Part shown: in pieces, positions 1-11,394 of the stretch
How the letters are laid out: every line of letters starts with the position of its first letter
Position numbering within the stretch: the stretch's first letter is position 1
NCBI GenBank assembly: GCA_905221605.1
Contig: CAJNDS010000413.1
Location: 691,112 to 755,111, forward strand
DNA: 64,000 nt
Reading direction: 5' to 3'
Source: Symbiodinium natans
Taxonomy: Eukaryota; Sar; Dinophyceae; Suessiales; Symbiodiniaceae
Made by a program: the position numbers and the translations under genes
The notes under the pieces: generated by a model
What the model was told of the DNA's origin: nothing
What the model saw: only the letters and a program-made list of their open reading frames with translations
Databases searched by the model: none

Positions 1-825
1 TTTTGGAGGATATAGCGGCTGTATGATGCTTAGGTAGTCAGGTAGTCTTAGTGTAGTGGCGGGTCGCCTCCTTGTATTGACACGACCTGTTTACCATCAA
101 CTGTGCATGGCTATATATTCCCACGCCGTAGAACTTGATTAGGCTCTATTTCGCTACATGTCTGCTAAGCCTACTGCGCTTCGAAATTGAAACGACTGAC
201 ACGGTCCTTCAACCGCAACATCCTAAACCCTTAACCCTAAATCCTGAACCCTAAACCTAAACCCTTAAGCCTTACACCCCGAAGCCTGGATGCCAACGCA
301 GGTGCGCTGCCCCCATACTGCGGACGCCTGCAGACATCCAGTTTGGACATTCTCATCATCGGCTCCTTGACGGCCTTTCCGTAAGGATCCATGTACCTAT
401 ATAGAAGATATATGGGCTCCAAAGCTACTAGAAAGGAACCCCTGTCATGAGGCCCAAGTATACACTACACAGGCGCATGGATCCGTGAGGGTTAAGGGTT
501 GGAAGTCGGTCTGTTTGGGGGGTTCGCAGGCTTAAGGCCGAGGCAGGACAGCTTGGAGCAAAATGGGTCCAGCATCTTTCGACAACTAGTGGCAGAAGAA
601 GTACGCCCGGTTGTTGTAGGAGCTCAGACGGCCCAGAGTGTGTGGGCTCTGCAGATTTCACCGGCTTTCCTCGGCAGGGGTAGCGCACCGCGACGATGGC
701 ACGTCTGGGGAGGCGGCTCGGCGTCTGCCTGGCAGCCCAGGTTTTTTGATCTGAATGCAACTCCCAGCTCGAGCCCCCCACGTGTTTTTGTTCGCTTGCC
801 GATTCGTCACTTGATAACACTAACA
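1..825. other. Intergenic block, mostly low-copy sequence
   Basis: No gene is recognised here. A few degenerate CCCTAAA-like words lie around 220-275, and one family C inverted-repeat element lies at 382-489 (listed separately). An open frame at 499-1023 on the plus strand runs into the dinucleotide microsatellite and has no recognisable domain, so it is not called. Confidence 0.6.
382..489. mobile_element. Family C MITE-like inverted repeat
   Basis: The left arm reads AAGGATCCATGTACCTATAT and the right arm ends with the inverse CGCATGGATCCG. The middle contains 'GGGCTCCAAAGCTACTAGAAAGG' in shortened palindromic form followed by GGCCCAAGTATA. The same arms recur at 4838-4943, 9894-10105, 20830-20938 and 22146-22234, which makes this a dispersed family. 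There is no coding capacity. Confidence 0.7.
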
Positions 826-947
826 CTAACACACACACACACACTAACACTAACACTAACACACACACACATACACATATACATATACATATACATACAC
901 ATATACACATACATATACATATACATATACACATACATATGTGAATG

Positions 948-982
<35 letters not shown>

Positions 983-1005
983 ATATGCATGTTTGGTGTA
1001 TGTGC

Positions 1006-1042
<37 letters not shown>

Positions 1043-1062
1043 TTTAATGCACATTCTCATAC
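826..1062. repeat. Compound microsatellite (AC, ATAC, AT, GT, GA)
   Basis: Successive runs of ACACAC, ACTAACACTA, ATACAT, ATATAT, GTGTGT and GAGAGA make up this stretch. It leaves several frames open on both strands, and none looks like a protein. Confidence 0.95.
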
Positions 1063-1231
1063 GCATATGTATATATATATATGTATACAATGTACATATT
1101 TATGGACTTATGTACCTATTTCTTTTCTGTATGTGCTATATGTGTAGTGTCTCCAGGCCTCACTCCTCTGAGCCCCCCATGTAGCCTCACTGCGGCACCC
1201 AGGAAGCTGAGAAGCGGCCCCGAGGCTAACA

Positions 1232-1325
1232 GGTTTAGGGTTTAGGGTAGGGTTTAGGGTTTAGGGTTTAGGGTTTAGGGTTTAGGGTTTAGGGTTTAGG
1301 GTTTAGGGTTTAGGGTTTAGGGTTT
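1232..1325 (+). repeat. Interstitial telomeric array (TTTAGGG)n
   Basis: About 13 nearly perfect TTTAGGG units lie in one orientation. The array decays into 'TTTACTATTTACTAGGGTTTAGGGC' at its right end. Confidence 0.95.
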
Positions 1326-1437
1326 ACTATTTACTAGGGTTTAGGGCTTATCCAGGGTTTGTAAAAAGTTCCCGTGTTCTGGGTACGTAATGTCCTAAAG
1401 CCCAGAGATGTGCAAAAGGTGATTATCCCATATGCGG

Positions 1438-1544
1438 TACCCAGAGAGCCCAATACTCTTTCATTAAGGTTTAGGGTTTAGGCCTTTAGGGTTTAGGGTT
1501 TAGGATATACCTTGAAGGCGCATTGGGCTCTTTGGGTAGCCGAT
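1438..1544. mobile_element. Family F MITE-like element interrupted by telomeric repeats
   Basis: The left arm CCCAGAGAGCCCAATACTC and the right arm GCGCATTGGGCTCTTTGGG are inverted copies typical of family F. The centre (about 1468-1505) is replaced or invaded by TTTAGGG units, whereas other family F copies carry 'GGAATATACCTTAAATTGTAAAGGGATCC' there. A left half of another copy follows at about 1588-1625. Confidence 0.7.
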
Positions 1545-2205
1545 AGTCTGCTCAACAGACTTGACTTGACTTGCCTGCGTACATCCAAACCCAGAGAGCC
1601 CAATACCCCTTAACTAAGGAATGTAAGAAAGCAAGAAGCCGGTTCTGGGTTGTCAGATGCAGACTGTAGTAGCGACCTGCAGTCAGGATCAGCGACTTCG
1701 AGCCACAGATATGCCTTGTGGAGCTGGACCAGCAGGCCAGGGTAGTTAGGGGTTAGGGTCCCTTTTTTGGGGTTTAGGTTTAGGGTCCCTTTTTGGGGTT
1801 TAGGGTTGAGGGTTTGCCTGTCGAAAAATGCTCAACAAATTTAGGCTTCAGGGTTGAGGGTTGAAGGGCTCCTTGGTGCCCGCTGCGACAAAGCCACCGT
1901 AGGGAACGCAGCCACGGGCAGGGGGGTGTCTGTATCTCTCCCATGTTCCCCTGAAACCGACTCCCGACCGAAAGCATGCCACAATAGCAGGATGGGGTAA
2001 TTACTATTTTGTGGAGTTCTACTTCTTGGATCCTCCCAGGTTTGGGTATCTAAGGGGTATAGAAGGGGCTTTCATGTAAGGGCCCATATTGAGGGGCCAT
2101 GTAATTTCCCCCACAACTCCGCGAGACACCCTTGGGTAGATCCATAAAGTAGATCCCCTTAAGGGTTCCTAAGAAATGACCTGATCGTAGTACAGGGTAC
2201 TGCCC

Positions 2206-2310
2206 AGAGAGCCCAATGCTCCTTAAATAGGGAATATACCTTAAACTATAAAGGGATCCTTAATCTGATTTAAGGAATATTCCTTATTTGAGGGGTCTTG
2301 AGCTCTGTGG
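2206..2310. mobile_element. Family F MITE-like element
   Basis: Left arm GCCCAGAGAGCCCAATGC and right arm GAGCTCTGTGGG flank an inverted pair of TTAAGGAATAT-type words with AAGGGATCCTTAATCTGATT in the middle. No ORF is present. Confidence 0.7.
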
Positions 2311-2435
2311 GTGTTTTGTGAGTCCTAGTTGTTGGATCCTCCCAGGGGTCTGGGAAAGAGCTTCTCGGGTGTTTGCGGTCCGGTCTATCCGGGGAAGAAT
2401 ACAGGCACAGGCCTACTTGGAAGCTCTTTTGACTT

Positions 2436-2599
2436 AGTTTAGGGTTTAGGGTTTAGGGTTTAGGGTTTGGGTTTAGGGTTTAGGGTTTAGGGTTTAGGGT
2501 TTAGGGTTTAGGGTTTAGGGTTTAGGGTTTAGGGTTTAGGGTTTAGGGTTTAGGGTTTAGGGTTTAGGGTTTAGGGTTTAGGGTTTAGGGTTTAGGGTT
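2436..2599 (+). repeat. Interstitial telomeric array (TTTAGGG)n
   Basis: About 23 units lie in TTTAGGG orientation, nearly perfect apart from one short unit (GTTTGGGTTTAGGG). This is among the longest arrays of this orientation in the window. Confidence 0.95.
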
Positions 2600-2818
2600 A
2601 GCTTAGTCTACTTAATATCCCCTGGAAGCCCTCTTCTAATCCCCATAGCCCACCTCTACTAACCCTACTTGCTACGTCAACAGGGCTTCCAAGTAGAGGC
2701 CACAGTCCGGTGTCATGGAGGAGCTAGTACCCTGGACCCTACACCCTAAACCCTAAACCCTAAACTATAAGGAGTCCGGGAACCCTGAAACCTTGAAGTC
2801 CTTAAAGCCTAACAACCC

Positions 2819-2945
2819 TACACGGAGGGGCCCCCCCCTAGTTATAAGTAGAGTTATAAGGGCCCTAAAATAGGTTATAAGGATCCTAAATTAGGTTATA
2901 AGTCCCTTAACTATGGTTAGTATAGTAAGGGGGCCCCTCCTTGTA
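2819..2945. mobile_element. Family B MITE-like inverted repeat
   Basis: The left arm is ACACGGAGGGGCCCCCCCCTA and the right arm is GGGGGCCCCTCCTTGTA. The interior repeats TTATAAGTAGAGTTATAAGG and its inverse. Close copies lie at 19803-19930, 25876-26000 and 31471-31596. Confidence 0.8.
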
Positions 2946-3017
2946 ACCCCTAAACGCCCAAACCCCCTCAAAACAGCAAGGCCCTTCAGAAGCTCAGCCC
3001 CAGAACTCCTCAGGGCT

Positions 3018-3066
3018 TGGGGTTTAGGGTTTAGGGTTTAGGGTTTAGGGTTTAGGGTTTAGGGTT
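3018..3066 (+). repeat. Interstitial telomeric array (TTTAGGG)n
   Basis: Seven perfect TTTAGGG units are present. The following sequence (3070-3140) is GC-rich and low-copy, with no recognisable coding domain. Confidence 0.9.
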
Positions 3067-3825
3067 CACTACCTCTGAACCCCTGGCCCAGCGCTTCTCG
3101 CGGCTTCTCTCCTTCCGGCGTGGCCTGCTGGTGCCTCGGGTGTAGGGTTTTAGGGCTTGGGCGGTTTAGGTTTGGCGTTGAGGGTCTACGGTCGAGGGCA
3201 TGAATTCTGTTTCAGCTGAGGGGGGGGGGGGGGGTGGGGGGCTTTTGGAATTCACAAGGTTCCCTCGAGCCTAGTCCCGAGCAAACAAACACTCTAAAAA
3301 CTTTAAGCATCCTACAAACCCCAAATACTGGTAGCAGGTTTAGGGTTTAGAGTTTAGGGCAGGGTTTCGGCAGCCTGGCAATTTGTGTTTCGGGTTAAGG
3401 GCCTTGGGTTTGGGAAGCATTGCTGGGGAAGTGGGCTTAGGTAGAGTGTGTCAAGGGTTTTCTGGGCTTCGGACGGCAGGCCGGATAGATCGGTATAGGG
3501 TGAAACCCTAAACCTCCCAAACCCCTCCAGCCTCAAGCCCATCAAATCTGGACCCTTAAGCCCCGCAACTTCCCTATGTCACTATCCCCGACTTACCGAA
3601 AGAGCCTCGGCCCCAACAACTCCGAAAGAAAAAACCTGAAAAAAACCTTAACAATTCCAAAAAACTCTAAACCCTACTGCAGGAGCCCCCCCCCCCCAAA
3701 AAAAAAAAAAAGAAAAGAAAAAAAAACTGCTGAGCCTGAACCCAGGCCTTGGCCCTATGCGCCACTGCGCGGTGCCAGCTACCAGCACACCTCTCAGGGT
3801 TTGTTTCATCGTGGGGTTTAGGGTT

Positions 3826-3917
3826 TACTCAAAGGCTCCAATGTAGTTCCTTTTTGGGTTAGTTCTAAGGGGTCTAGTATACTACCCCAAAAAGGTACTA
3901 CATAGGAGCCTTTGGGT
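3826..3917. mobile_element. Family D MITE-like inverted repeat
   Basis: The left arm is CAAAGGCTCCAATGTAGTTC followed by CTTTTTGGG, and the right arm is CCCCAAAAAGGTACTACATA followed by GGAGCCTTTGGG. Both arms form one long imperfect hairpin. A near-identical copy lies at 5046-5139. Confidence 0.8.
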
Positions 3918-4096
3918 AGGGTTCACGGCTTCAGGAGCTTGACGTTTAAGAAAAAGATCTGTTTGTCCTCCAGCGTTTTTTGGGGCTGGGTTGGAAATGG
4001 GCAGTCGCAATTGAGTGTTTCTGGGTGGCCTGCCTGCCGTCTGCCGGAGTTTCGTGTGTCCAACGACCTGACAGCAGGAGCTATGCGGAGGGAGCG

Positions 4097-4151
4097 TGCA
4101 GCAGAAGAAGAAGAAGAAGAAGAAGAAGAAGAAGAAGAAGAAGAAGAAAGA
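4097..4151 (+). repeat. GAA/AAG triplet microsatellite
   Basis: About 16 GAA units are followed by a GAGAGA-rich stretch. The poly-Glu and poly-Leu open frames through it are artefacts of the repeat. Confidence 0.95.
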
Positions 4152-4837
4152 TAAAAACGCGATAGAGAGAGAGAAGAGAGAAAGAGACAAAGAGTGCATG
4201 CGAGCAGGAAACAATCAGAAGGATAGCAGGAGTTGGACCATCCTCAAAACCCAAGGCCCCTCCCAAAACCCTTAAAACCCCAAGTGTCCCGGGCCGGCCT
4301 CCTGGCAAAATTGGCTCAGGCCCAGCCCTCAAGTCCAAGCGATGCGCGAGGCCACGTGGTTTAGGGCCCGAACTTTACAGGGTTTGGGCTGGTTTCTGCC
4401 ACAGAAGGCTCTAATGTAGTTCCTTGGTCAGTTCGCCATATCGGGTGAGTTATAGCATACTGCCCTAGTTTCCGGTATAGTTCAGAGCCCGAAGGGTCTA
4501 TGTACCCTTTTGGTAGATGCTTCGGCCTAAAGCTACGAAACATAAGAAATACGGCCGAAGTTTATACGACATAGGTACATGGACCCATAACGGAACGGGG
4601 TCTCCGGATGTCTAGGTGGCCGACAGGGGTTTAGGCTTCAGGGCGCACGCTAGACGTTCGACGTTCAGGGCGTGGCGTTTAGGGTGTAGGGTTTAGGGTT
4701 TGGGGTTTGGGGTCCAGGGCTTTTGGGGGGTGGTTACCCTAAGCCTCAAGAACCCGTACCCTCACAGCGTAGGGGAGGCTCCGGCTCAAGCCCCACCAAG
4801 CCCCCAGAGTCAAACAGCATCGGCGGCATCCTCCTCC

Positions 4838-4943
4838 CAAAGGATCCATGTACCTATATAGTATATACTTGGGCCTTAAAGGGATTCCTATATGGTAGCT
4901 TTAGGGCCCAAGTATATACTATACAGGTACATGGATCCTTTGG
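4838..4943. mobile_element. Family C MITE-like inverted repeat (best copy)
   Basis: The arms AAAGGATCCATGTACCTATA and the inverse ending GGTACATGGATCCTTT are nearly perfect. The interior GTATATACTTGGGCC and GGCCCAAGTATATAC pair with each other, so the whole 106 bp folds as one hairpin. Confidence 0.85.
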
Positions 4944-5045
4944 GCCTTATCAGCCCTTAAGCATCTTGGGGGCCCGGAAAGGAGGGTGCGCCTTTTGGCA
5001 ACTCGGTAGAAACCCCAGAAAAGGATCTAGGGTGCCGGGTTTGGG

Positions 5046-5139
5046 CTACCCAAAGGCTCCAATGTAGTTCCTTTTTGGGTTAGTTATAGGGAATACTAGT
5101 ATACTACCCCAAAAAGGTACTACATAGGAGCCTTTGGGT
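5046..5139. mobile_element. Family D MITE-like inverted repeat
   Basis: The left arm ACCCAAAGGCTCCAATGTAG and the right arm CTACATAGGAGCCTTTGGGT form long inverted repeats around TTATAGGGAATACTAGTATA. The element matches 3826-3917 closely. Confidence 0.85.
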
Positions 5140-5269
5140 AAAAGGGGTTTCGAGGGGGGGGAGGGCGATGCATCCCCGCAGGCCCTGCGAAGCCGTATTG
5201 ACTCTCTGCTTAGTTGTTGGGGAGTTTTATGTGTTCCCTTACTGGGTTTAAGAGGATCATGTTTGGGAA

Positions 5270-5345
5270 TAAACCCTAAACCCTAAACCCTAAACCCTAA
5301 ACCCTAAACCCTAAACCCTAAACCCTAAACCCTAAACCCTAAACC
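5270..5345 (-). repeat. Interstitial telomeric array (CCCTAAA)n
   Basis: About 10 perfect CCCTAAA units lie in the orientation opposite to the array at 5464. Confidence 0.95.
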
Positions 5346-5463
5346 CAAAGGGTTTTAAGGGCCATCCTAGTATGAGCCCTGGAACCCTGTAAGCTCGAAA
5401 TACCCCAAGCACTATAAGACCTACAAACACTGCAGGGAGCCCAACAGACCCGAAAGCCCTGCA

Positions 5464-5619
5464 GGGTTTAGGGTTTAGGGTTTAGGGTTTAGGGTTTAGG
5501 GTTTAGGGTTTAGGGTTTAGGGTTTAGGGTTTAGGGTTTAGGGTTTAGGGTTTAGGGTTTAGGGTTTAGGGTTTAGGGCTAGGGTTTAGGGCTAGGGTTT
5601 AGGGCTAGGGTTTAGGGTA
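5464..5619 (+). repeat. Interstitial telomeric array with GGGCTAGGGTTTA variants
   Basis: About 16 perfect TTTAGGG units are followed by three copies of the higher-order variant TTTAGGGCTAGGG and then a C-rich run. The local amplification of a two-unit variant points to expansion in place. Confidence 0.9.
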
Positions 5620-5667
5620 CCCCCACCCCCCCCCCCCCCACCCCCACCCAAAAAATCTACCCCGTAG

Positions 5668-5723
5668 GTGCTGTTCTCTGGTCTGGAGCTGGCCCAAAGT
5701 ATCGTGGGCAGCAAGGACTTCAG
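5668..5723 (+). other. Exon-like island
   Basis: This is non-repetitive sequence after CCCGTAG|G that reads VLFSGLELAQSIVGSKDF in one frame and stays open to CTTCAG|G. Codon choice is G/C-biased at third positions, unlike the surrounding telomere-like DNA. It may be a short exon, or part of one, of a plus-strand gene with long introns. I do not recognise a family. Confidence 0.3.
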
Positions 5724-5740
5724 GGGCTTTTGGGGTTTCC

Positions 5741-5850
5741 CTAAACCCTAAATCCTAAACCCTAAACCCTGAACCCTAAACCCTAAACCCTAAACCCTAA
5801 CCCCTAACCCTAACCCTAAACCCCAAACCCTAAACCCTAAGCCCTAAACC
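5741..5850 (-). repeat. Degenerate interstitial telomeric array (CCCTAAA)n
   Basis: CCCTAAA units are mixed with CCCTAACC, CCCCAAA and CCCTGAA variants. Confidence 0.9.
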
Positions 5851-6649
5851 GGGATTTGGAGTCTAGGAGCTCCGAGTCCAGGCAGTTTCGGGTCTGGTCT
5901 TTAGGGATTTAGGGTTTAGGGTTAGGGTTTAGGGTTTAGGGTTTAGGGTCTAGGGTTCTTAGTAGCTGAGTGCACTTTACACTTCTTGGGATACTTCATG
6001 CCGTAAAGATCTGAAAGTGTACACTTTTTTTGTGGCTTATGAACTCAGCAACTAAGGGTCTGGTCTCTTCAGGGAATTTAGGGTTTAGGGTTTGGTTGGT
6101 CTAGGGTTTGGGGTTTTAGGGGTTTCTAGGGCTCAGGGTCTGCGAGCTCTTTAGTGGTTGGCTTTTGGTGCTGTGTTTCGGGTCGAGGGTCTGGCTTTTT
6201 TTGTTTTGCAGTTTTGGGGTTTGGCCATGACATGCGCAGCCGCACCTAAACCCTAAACCTTTAAACCCTAAGTGGGAGTGGCCCACTTTATATCATTCAT
6301 CTCTTAACTCTTGAATCTAGTGCATTTGGATGGGTTTTTGACTCATGCATCTAGTTCCAGCGGTAAGACTCATGAAAAGACGAGCGTTGTCCAGAGCAGA
6401 CTTTAACAGGGTCTCAAGGTGTGATGGGTGCTGCGGTGGGGTGGGACTGGTCTGATGAGTCAGGGGATGTTCGAAGTAACGTGATTTGTAGGGTTGTGTT
6501 GTTCGGTTAGGGTCCAACATTTGGGGTTCAGAGCCTCCCTATTTCGATAGTCGAAACTCGGAGGACAAGGGCGGGGGCGACGAGTTCTACGAGGCCAGGG
6601 TACTGCGTGCGCGGTGTGGCGGGGGGGTCGGGGGGGCTGGGGGGGGGTG

Positions 6650-6776
6650 CTTGGAGGCTCATGGTACATTAACAACTTATAACCGTACTTATAAGCCCCT
6701 TATGTGCCCTAACGTGGTTATAAGTACAGTTATAAGTACAGTTATAATTGGTTAATAGGTACCATGAACCTCCAAG
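6650..6776. mobile_element. Family A MITE-like inverted repeat
   Basis: The left arm CTTGGAGGCTCATGGTAC and the right arm GGTACCATGAACCTCCAAG are inverted repeats. The interior has alternating TTATAAGTACAGTTATAA words that also pair. Other copies lie at 10731, 12217, 14221, 25224, 35770, 40073, 43026 and 56248. Confidence 0.85.
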
Positions 6777-7444
6777 TGTTTGTTGTACGCTGGTGCTGGA
6801 GTGTGTATGCTGCCATATATGGTGTTCGACCGGGTGTTCCGCATGAAGGCTCGTCTCTGTCCATGCTACGGTTCTATGTAGCTCTCTGGTAACGTCAGGA
6901 TTTACAGCGTGGCGCGGGGCTTGAGCAAACTGTGCAACGGAACATTCCGGGGCGAGTTGTTTGCGCACAGGCCATTGCTCTACACCCCTAAGCTTAGAAC
7001 CCAAGCTTCAAGTTCCAACCCTCAAACCCACAGACACTCCTACCTTGTCCCACTTGGCAAAGACAGGTCATGGAACTTTGACCCCCCCCAATTTCCGGGG
7101 TTAAGGGTTTATCCATGGTTTATCCACCGCACTACCCAAGATGAGGCCCAATTGATCCTTGAATCTAAGCTAGTTAAGGCGGTAGTGGACCCTAATTCCT
7201 GCACTCCCAAAGGTCCTAGACCCCGAACCCCCAACTCTTAGGGTCATCATCCCTGAACCCCCTTGAACCGTGGCGCGCGTTAATTCGCGTTGTACCGAAA
7301 TTTAATCGGCAACCGCTGCATAAGCTCTTTAATACTATTTAGGGTTTAGGGTTTAGGGTCTAGGGCGGTTCTGCGGACAGTTGTTGGCGTACCAGTACAG
7401 GCCATTCACGGTCCCGTTCCCTTGCGTAGCCCTACGGCAGTATG

Positions 7445-7557
7445 CTAGGATGCCCAGTAGTACCCATAGTCCCTTTTTGGGGGGTTTAGGTTCCCTTATA
7501 AACCCCTTTAAGCAGAAAAGGGCACCCTTTTTAAGCCTAGGTTCCTGGGCAGCCTAG
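7445..7557. mobile_element. Family E MITE-like element
   Basis: The terminal inverted repeats are CTAGGATGCCCAGTA on the left and the inverse of CTAGGCTGCCCAG on the right. The interior carries CCCTTTTTGGGGGG-TTTAGG and AAAAGGGCACCCTTTTTAAG, which pair. It shares the family E structure of 11395-11508, 11953-12056 and about 17933-18050. Confidence 0.8.
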
Positions 7558-8265
7558 ATAGTATGCTGGCAAGGCAAGCCCGAAAGAGAGCGATGCATGA
7601 ATTGTTCAGAATCTCCAACTTTAATCCTGTGCATCTGGGCGTGCTTCTCGCTCGCTGGGACCTGGAGTCTTTGAACCAAGAAGGGCACCCTTCTTCTAAA
7701 CCCTAAACCCTAAACCGTAAACCGTAAACCCGAGGTTAGTCTGGGGTCGAGACCCCTATTTCTAAACCCCTGAACCCAGCTTGGCGGTTCCTGGGTACTT
7801 ACTACCCCAATTATAACCATGTTGGGGCACTTACGGGGCTCAAAAGTGGGGTATAAGGACAGTTATCACTGGGGTGAACCTCCAAGTAAACCATGCTATG
7901 GCACTTAAGCGGCTTATAAGTGGGTTGTAGGTACAGTTACAATTTGGTCAATAAGTACCCTGAACTGAACTGCTTGACGCGCTTTGTCAAGCTTCTCAAA
8001 TCTGGCACGAAAGCTCCTTGGAACCGGGAGTTGTTGTTTTGCCAGTCTTTCTCAAGAGTTCTTGAGGTGGATCAAATGCGACCACAGGCTTTATGTGGTC
8101 TGCAAAGGTGTCCTAAATCCCTAAACCCCTAAACCCCTAAACCCCGAAACCCCGAAACCCCTAAACCTTTAAGAAAACCCCCTAAACCCATCTGAGGCCT
8201 ACCGGGCTGCAGCTAAGAATGGAGCTATGGCTCGGCGCCCGGGTGTCGACTAGGTAGGCCCTTGG

Positions 8266-8500
8266 GATTGTATGTATGTATGTGTGTATGTGTGTATGTG
8301 TGTATGTGTGTATGTATGTATGTATGTATGTATGTATGTATGTATGTATGCATGTATGCATGTGTGTATGTATGCATGTGTGTATGTCTGTATGTCTGTA
8401 TGTATGTATGTATACATATATACGTATACAATATATATATATATACATATATATATATGTATATATACAACTACATATGTATATATATATATAATATAAA
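8266..8500. repeat. GTAT/GTGT and AT microsatellite
   Basis: A long (TATG)n run with TGTG and CATG interruptions grades into (AT)n. Open frames of Met-Tyr-Val-Cys repeats through it are artefacts. Confidence 0.95.
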
Positions 8501-9893
8501 AAAGAAATAAATACACATACATATCTGTATTTATATATTTATTACTTGTGTATAGTTGTTTTCCCTTCTTGGGTTTAAGAGGGTCATATTTAGGAATATT
8601 TTGTTCAAAGGGCTCTAGGGGCCATCCTAGTCAACTTGGGAGCTCACCGGCTGTTCCCAACATCCTTGGATTGCAATCCTTGGTATGATGAACGTAAGGT
8701 AGACTTCCTTCGTTCATCTGGGAGTCAGGGAATTTGGGTACTTTTGTTGACTGCCTGTAGGTTTTGGCGTTTGGAGGTTCCTAAACCTAAACCCTAAACC
8801 CTAAACCCTAAACCCTAAACCCTAAACCGGGGGGGGGGGGGGGGGGGGGGGGGGGTGGAACTCCCTCAAGAACTACCTAGGAAGGGCTTAAGGTTCAGTG
8901 TTCAGGGCTTCCGATGTGCTCTCAGTCTGGCTCCAAGTATGAGTCCTGAGCCTCTTGGTGGGGAGAATATAATATACATATATATGTGTATGTATAAATA
9001 TAGATATAAATAACAATGAATAAATATCTAAATAAATTATATATATAACGATATTTACATGTGCATACATCTACATATCTTTGTATGTGGCATGTGCTTT
9101 AGCAGTTTCTGCCAAAGGTATACAGTGCAGGCGTTGGCTAAGCATCCCGCGGGTCGGATCAGTCGGGCTCGGGCTGTTCCACTAAGAACCTCTCCCCCCC
9201 TCCCCCCAAGAAAAGAACTAGTCTTCTTTATAAGGGCAATATAGGGATTATCATCAAGAATAGGAATAGTCTTCTTTATAAAGGCAACATGGGGATTGTT
9301 GTTTTTTTATTTTTATTATTTATTTTGTTTTTTTGGGGGGGTGCTTAGGCAAATATAGGCAAATAGCAGTATCGACATGCTGCCGCCACTTCATGCGTCT
9401 TCAGGGGTGCTGAGTTTCTTGGCAAGCCAGACCCATACTCCCAGATAGCCCCATTCCCCTGAATTATCAGAGAACATGCTGTAATTTCTATAGGGATTTG
9501 TTTATATGATTTAAGGTATGTTCCTTAATTAAGGAGTGGGCTTAAAGTCCTACGCCCTGACTCCATAGACCCCCGCCAGCTTCGCATTTGCAAACTGAGA
9601 AATCCGGCCACACAGAAGATCGAGGTGTTTCGCATTCCTGCTCCGAACACCTGCATAATGGGGACATACTTCTGATGCGTGAAGCCAGGCCGATTCTGTC
9701 GGTGGAGACAAGTTGGCAATAGTTGGCACGGTTTCCGTGCGGAGGTCGTTCCTGGAGATGTTCAAATCTCCAGCGCCCTAGACAGCCAGACCCTGAGCAT
9801 CCGGTCTTTGGGTCAGTCTCTTCATTCGCGTTTAGGGCTCAGGGCGGCAACAGCTAGTTCCCTCATTCCCTTAGTCCGACTTCAGTCTTTCAG

Positions 9894-10105
9894 GGTCCAC
9901 CTACCCATATATAGTATTACTTGGGCCCGAAAGCTACTGTATAGGAACCCCTTTGAGGCCCATGGTGGCCCCCGTTTCCCTTTTTGTTGGTTCAAGGTTC
10001 CCTTATAAAGTAAACAACCCCAAACGGGTACCCTTATTATGACATGGTTACTGGGCTACCAAAAGGCCCAAGTACATACTCTATAGGTACATGGATCCTT
10101 TGGGA
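9894..10105. mobile_element. Family C element with nested family-E-like insertion
   Basis: Family C arms (GTCCACCTACCCATATATAG on the left, TAGGTACATGGATCCTTTGG on the right) are separated by an internal block at about 9970-10057. That block carries family-E-like words: TTCCCTTTTTGTTGG, TTCCCTTATAAAG, GGGTACCCTTATTA and GGTTACTGGGC. The order of insertion is therefore C first and then the E-like block. Confidence 0.65.
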
Positions 10106-10730
10106 AAGCCCAAAGAGCCGCGGACCACTTGGGAAGTGCTCAGTGCAGAAGCTCCTCCCAAACCCCACCTTCCCCAATGAAACCCTAAAACCCAAACCCT
10201 AAACCCTAAACCCCAAACCCTAAACCCTAAACCCTGAACCCTAAACTTTTCGATGCTAGCAAGCTCAGGGCACCTGCACCTCAGCCGAACTCCCAACACA
10301 CAGGCCTGTGCCTCTCCCTCAACGCTCAACTCCCTACAGACCCCGACCCGAAGCCTCAAGCCCATGCCCCCAAGGGTTTAGGGTTTAGGGTGTAGGGTGT
10401 AGGGTTTAGGGTTTGGGGTTTAGGGTTTGGGGTTTAGGGTTTAGGGTGTAGGGTTTGGGGTTTAGGGTTTCGGGTGTAGGGTTTAAAGATCCTCAACGCC
10501 CAAGGCCTCCTCGGTGCCATCCGCCGTGGATTTGCCGAACCCTTTGGGCAAATGGCGCCTTTCCTAAACTCGGGGTCTTTTGGGGGTACAGGGTTAAGGG
10601 TTTAGGGTTTAGGGATATAGGGATTTACGAAACTAGGAGGCCCTAAAATAGACCCCCAAATAGTAGAACCCCCTTACAGTAAGGACCCAATAAGCTACCC
10701 CTAATTTCGGAAACGTCCATATACCCTATA

Positions 10731-10872
10731 CTTAGAGGTTCATGGTACTTATAAACCAATTATAGCTGCACTTCTCACCCGCTTATGAGCCCCTTAAGTG
10801 CCCGAATATGGTTATAGGTACAGTGATAAGTACAGCTATAGTTGGTCAAAAAGTACCATGAACCTCCAAGTA
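10731..10872. mobile_element. Family A MITE-like inverted repeat
   Basis: The left arm CTTAGAGGTTCATGGTACTT and the right arm AAGTACCATGAACCTCCAAG pair. The TTATAGGTACAGTGATAAGT block in between is typical of the family. Confidence 0.8.
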
Positions 10873-11394
10873 CTACTACAACCCCTATTAAGGCAATATG
10901 AACCAGAAGCACCATACTACTGTCATGCGCTCTTCTCTTCTGCGAGATCATATACCCCATTCTGCTACAATCCCTATTCAGGTAATATGGGGGGGGGTCC
11001 GACATTAGGGATACCTGGGTCCTTATTGTAAGGGAATCCTTCTATTTGGGGGACTATATTGGGGGTCCCTTATTTTCGTAACTCCCCCATATGAACCAGA
11101 AACCCACTCTAATCCCTAGACCCTCTTAGGGAATCCTTATATTTGGGGACTATCTTGAGGGTCCCTTATATTCGTAAACCTCCCCCATATGAACCCTATG
11201 CCCTCTTAGGGCTCACTTGGTCCCTACAAGGTCGTTATCGGAATCGATGTTGGGTTGATTTCTGCTTGAAGGGTCCCAGGGTTATTTGGGGCTACTTGGA
11301 GACCTCGGCTCAGTGAGCTCGACGATCGCCCTTGATGAAGGACCATGCCTTCAATGATATTAAGGGATCCTGAAGCTGATTTAAGGCAGATTTC

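Larger units (their letters stand above)
1063..8269. other. Gene-poor repeat block
   Basis: This block holds telomeric arrays, MITE-like elements, poly-G and poly-A runs and low-copy sequence. Elements listed separately lie at 1438, 2206, 2819, 3826, 4838, 5046, 6650 and 7445. The low-copy stretches 1620-1740, 3100-3150, 6900-7250 and 7560-7700 contain no protein that I recognise. Open frames at 6669-7004 (minus) and 6909-7241 (plus) overlap each other and lack domain signatures. An exon-like island lies at 5668-5723. Confidence 0.6.

Noticed and set aside
499-1023. 174-codon plus-strand open frame
   Set aside because: Its second half is the microsatellite and the first half shows no domain or codon bias, with the opposite strand open too.
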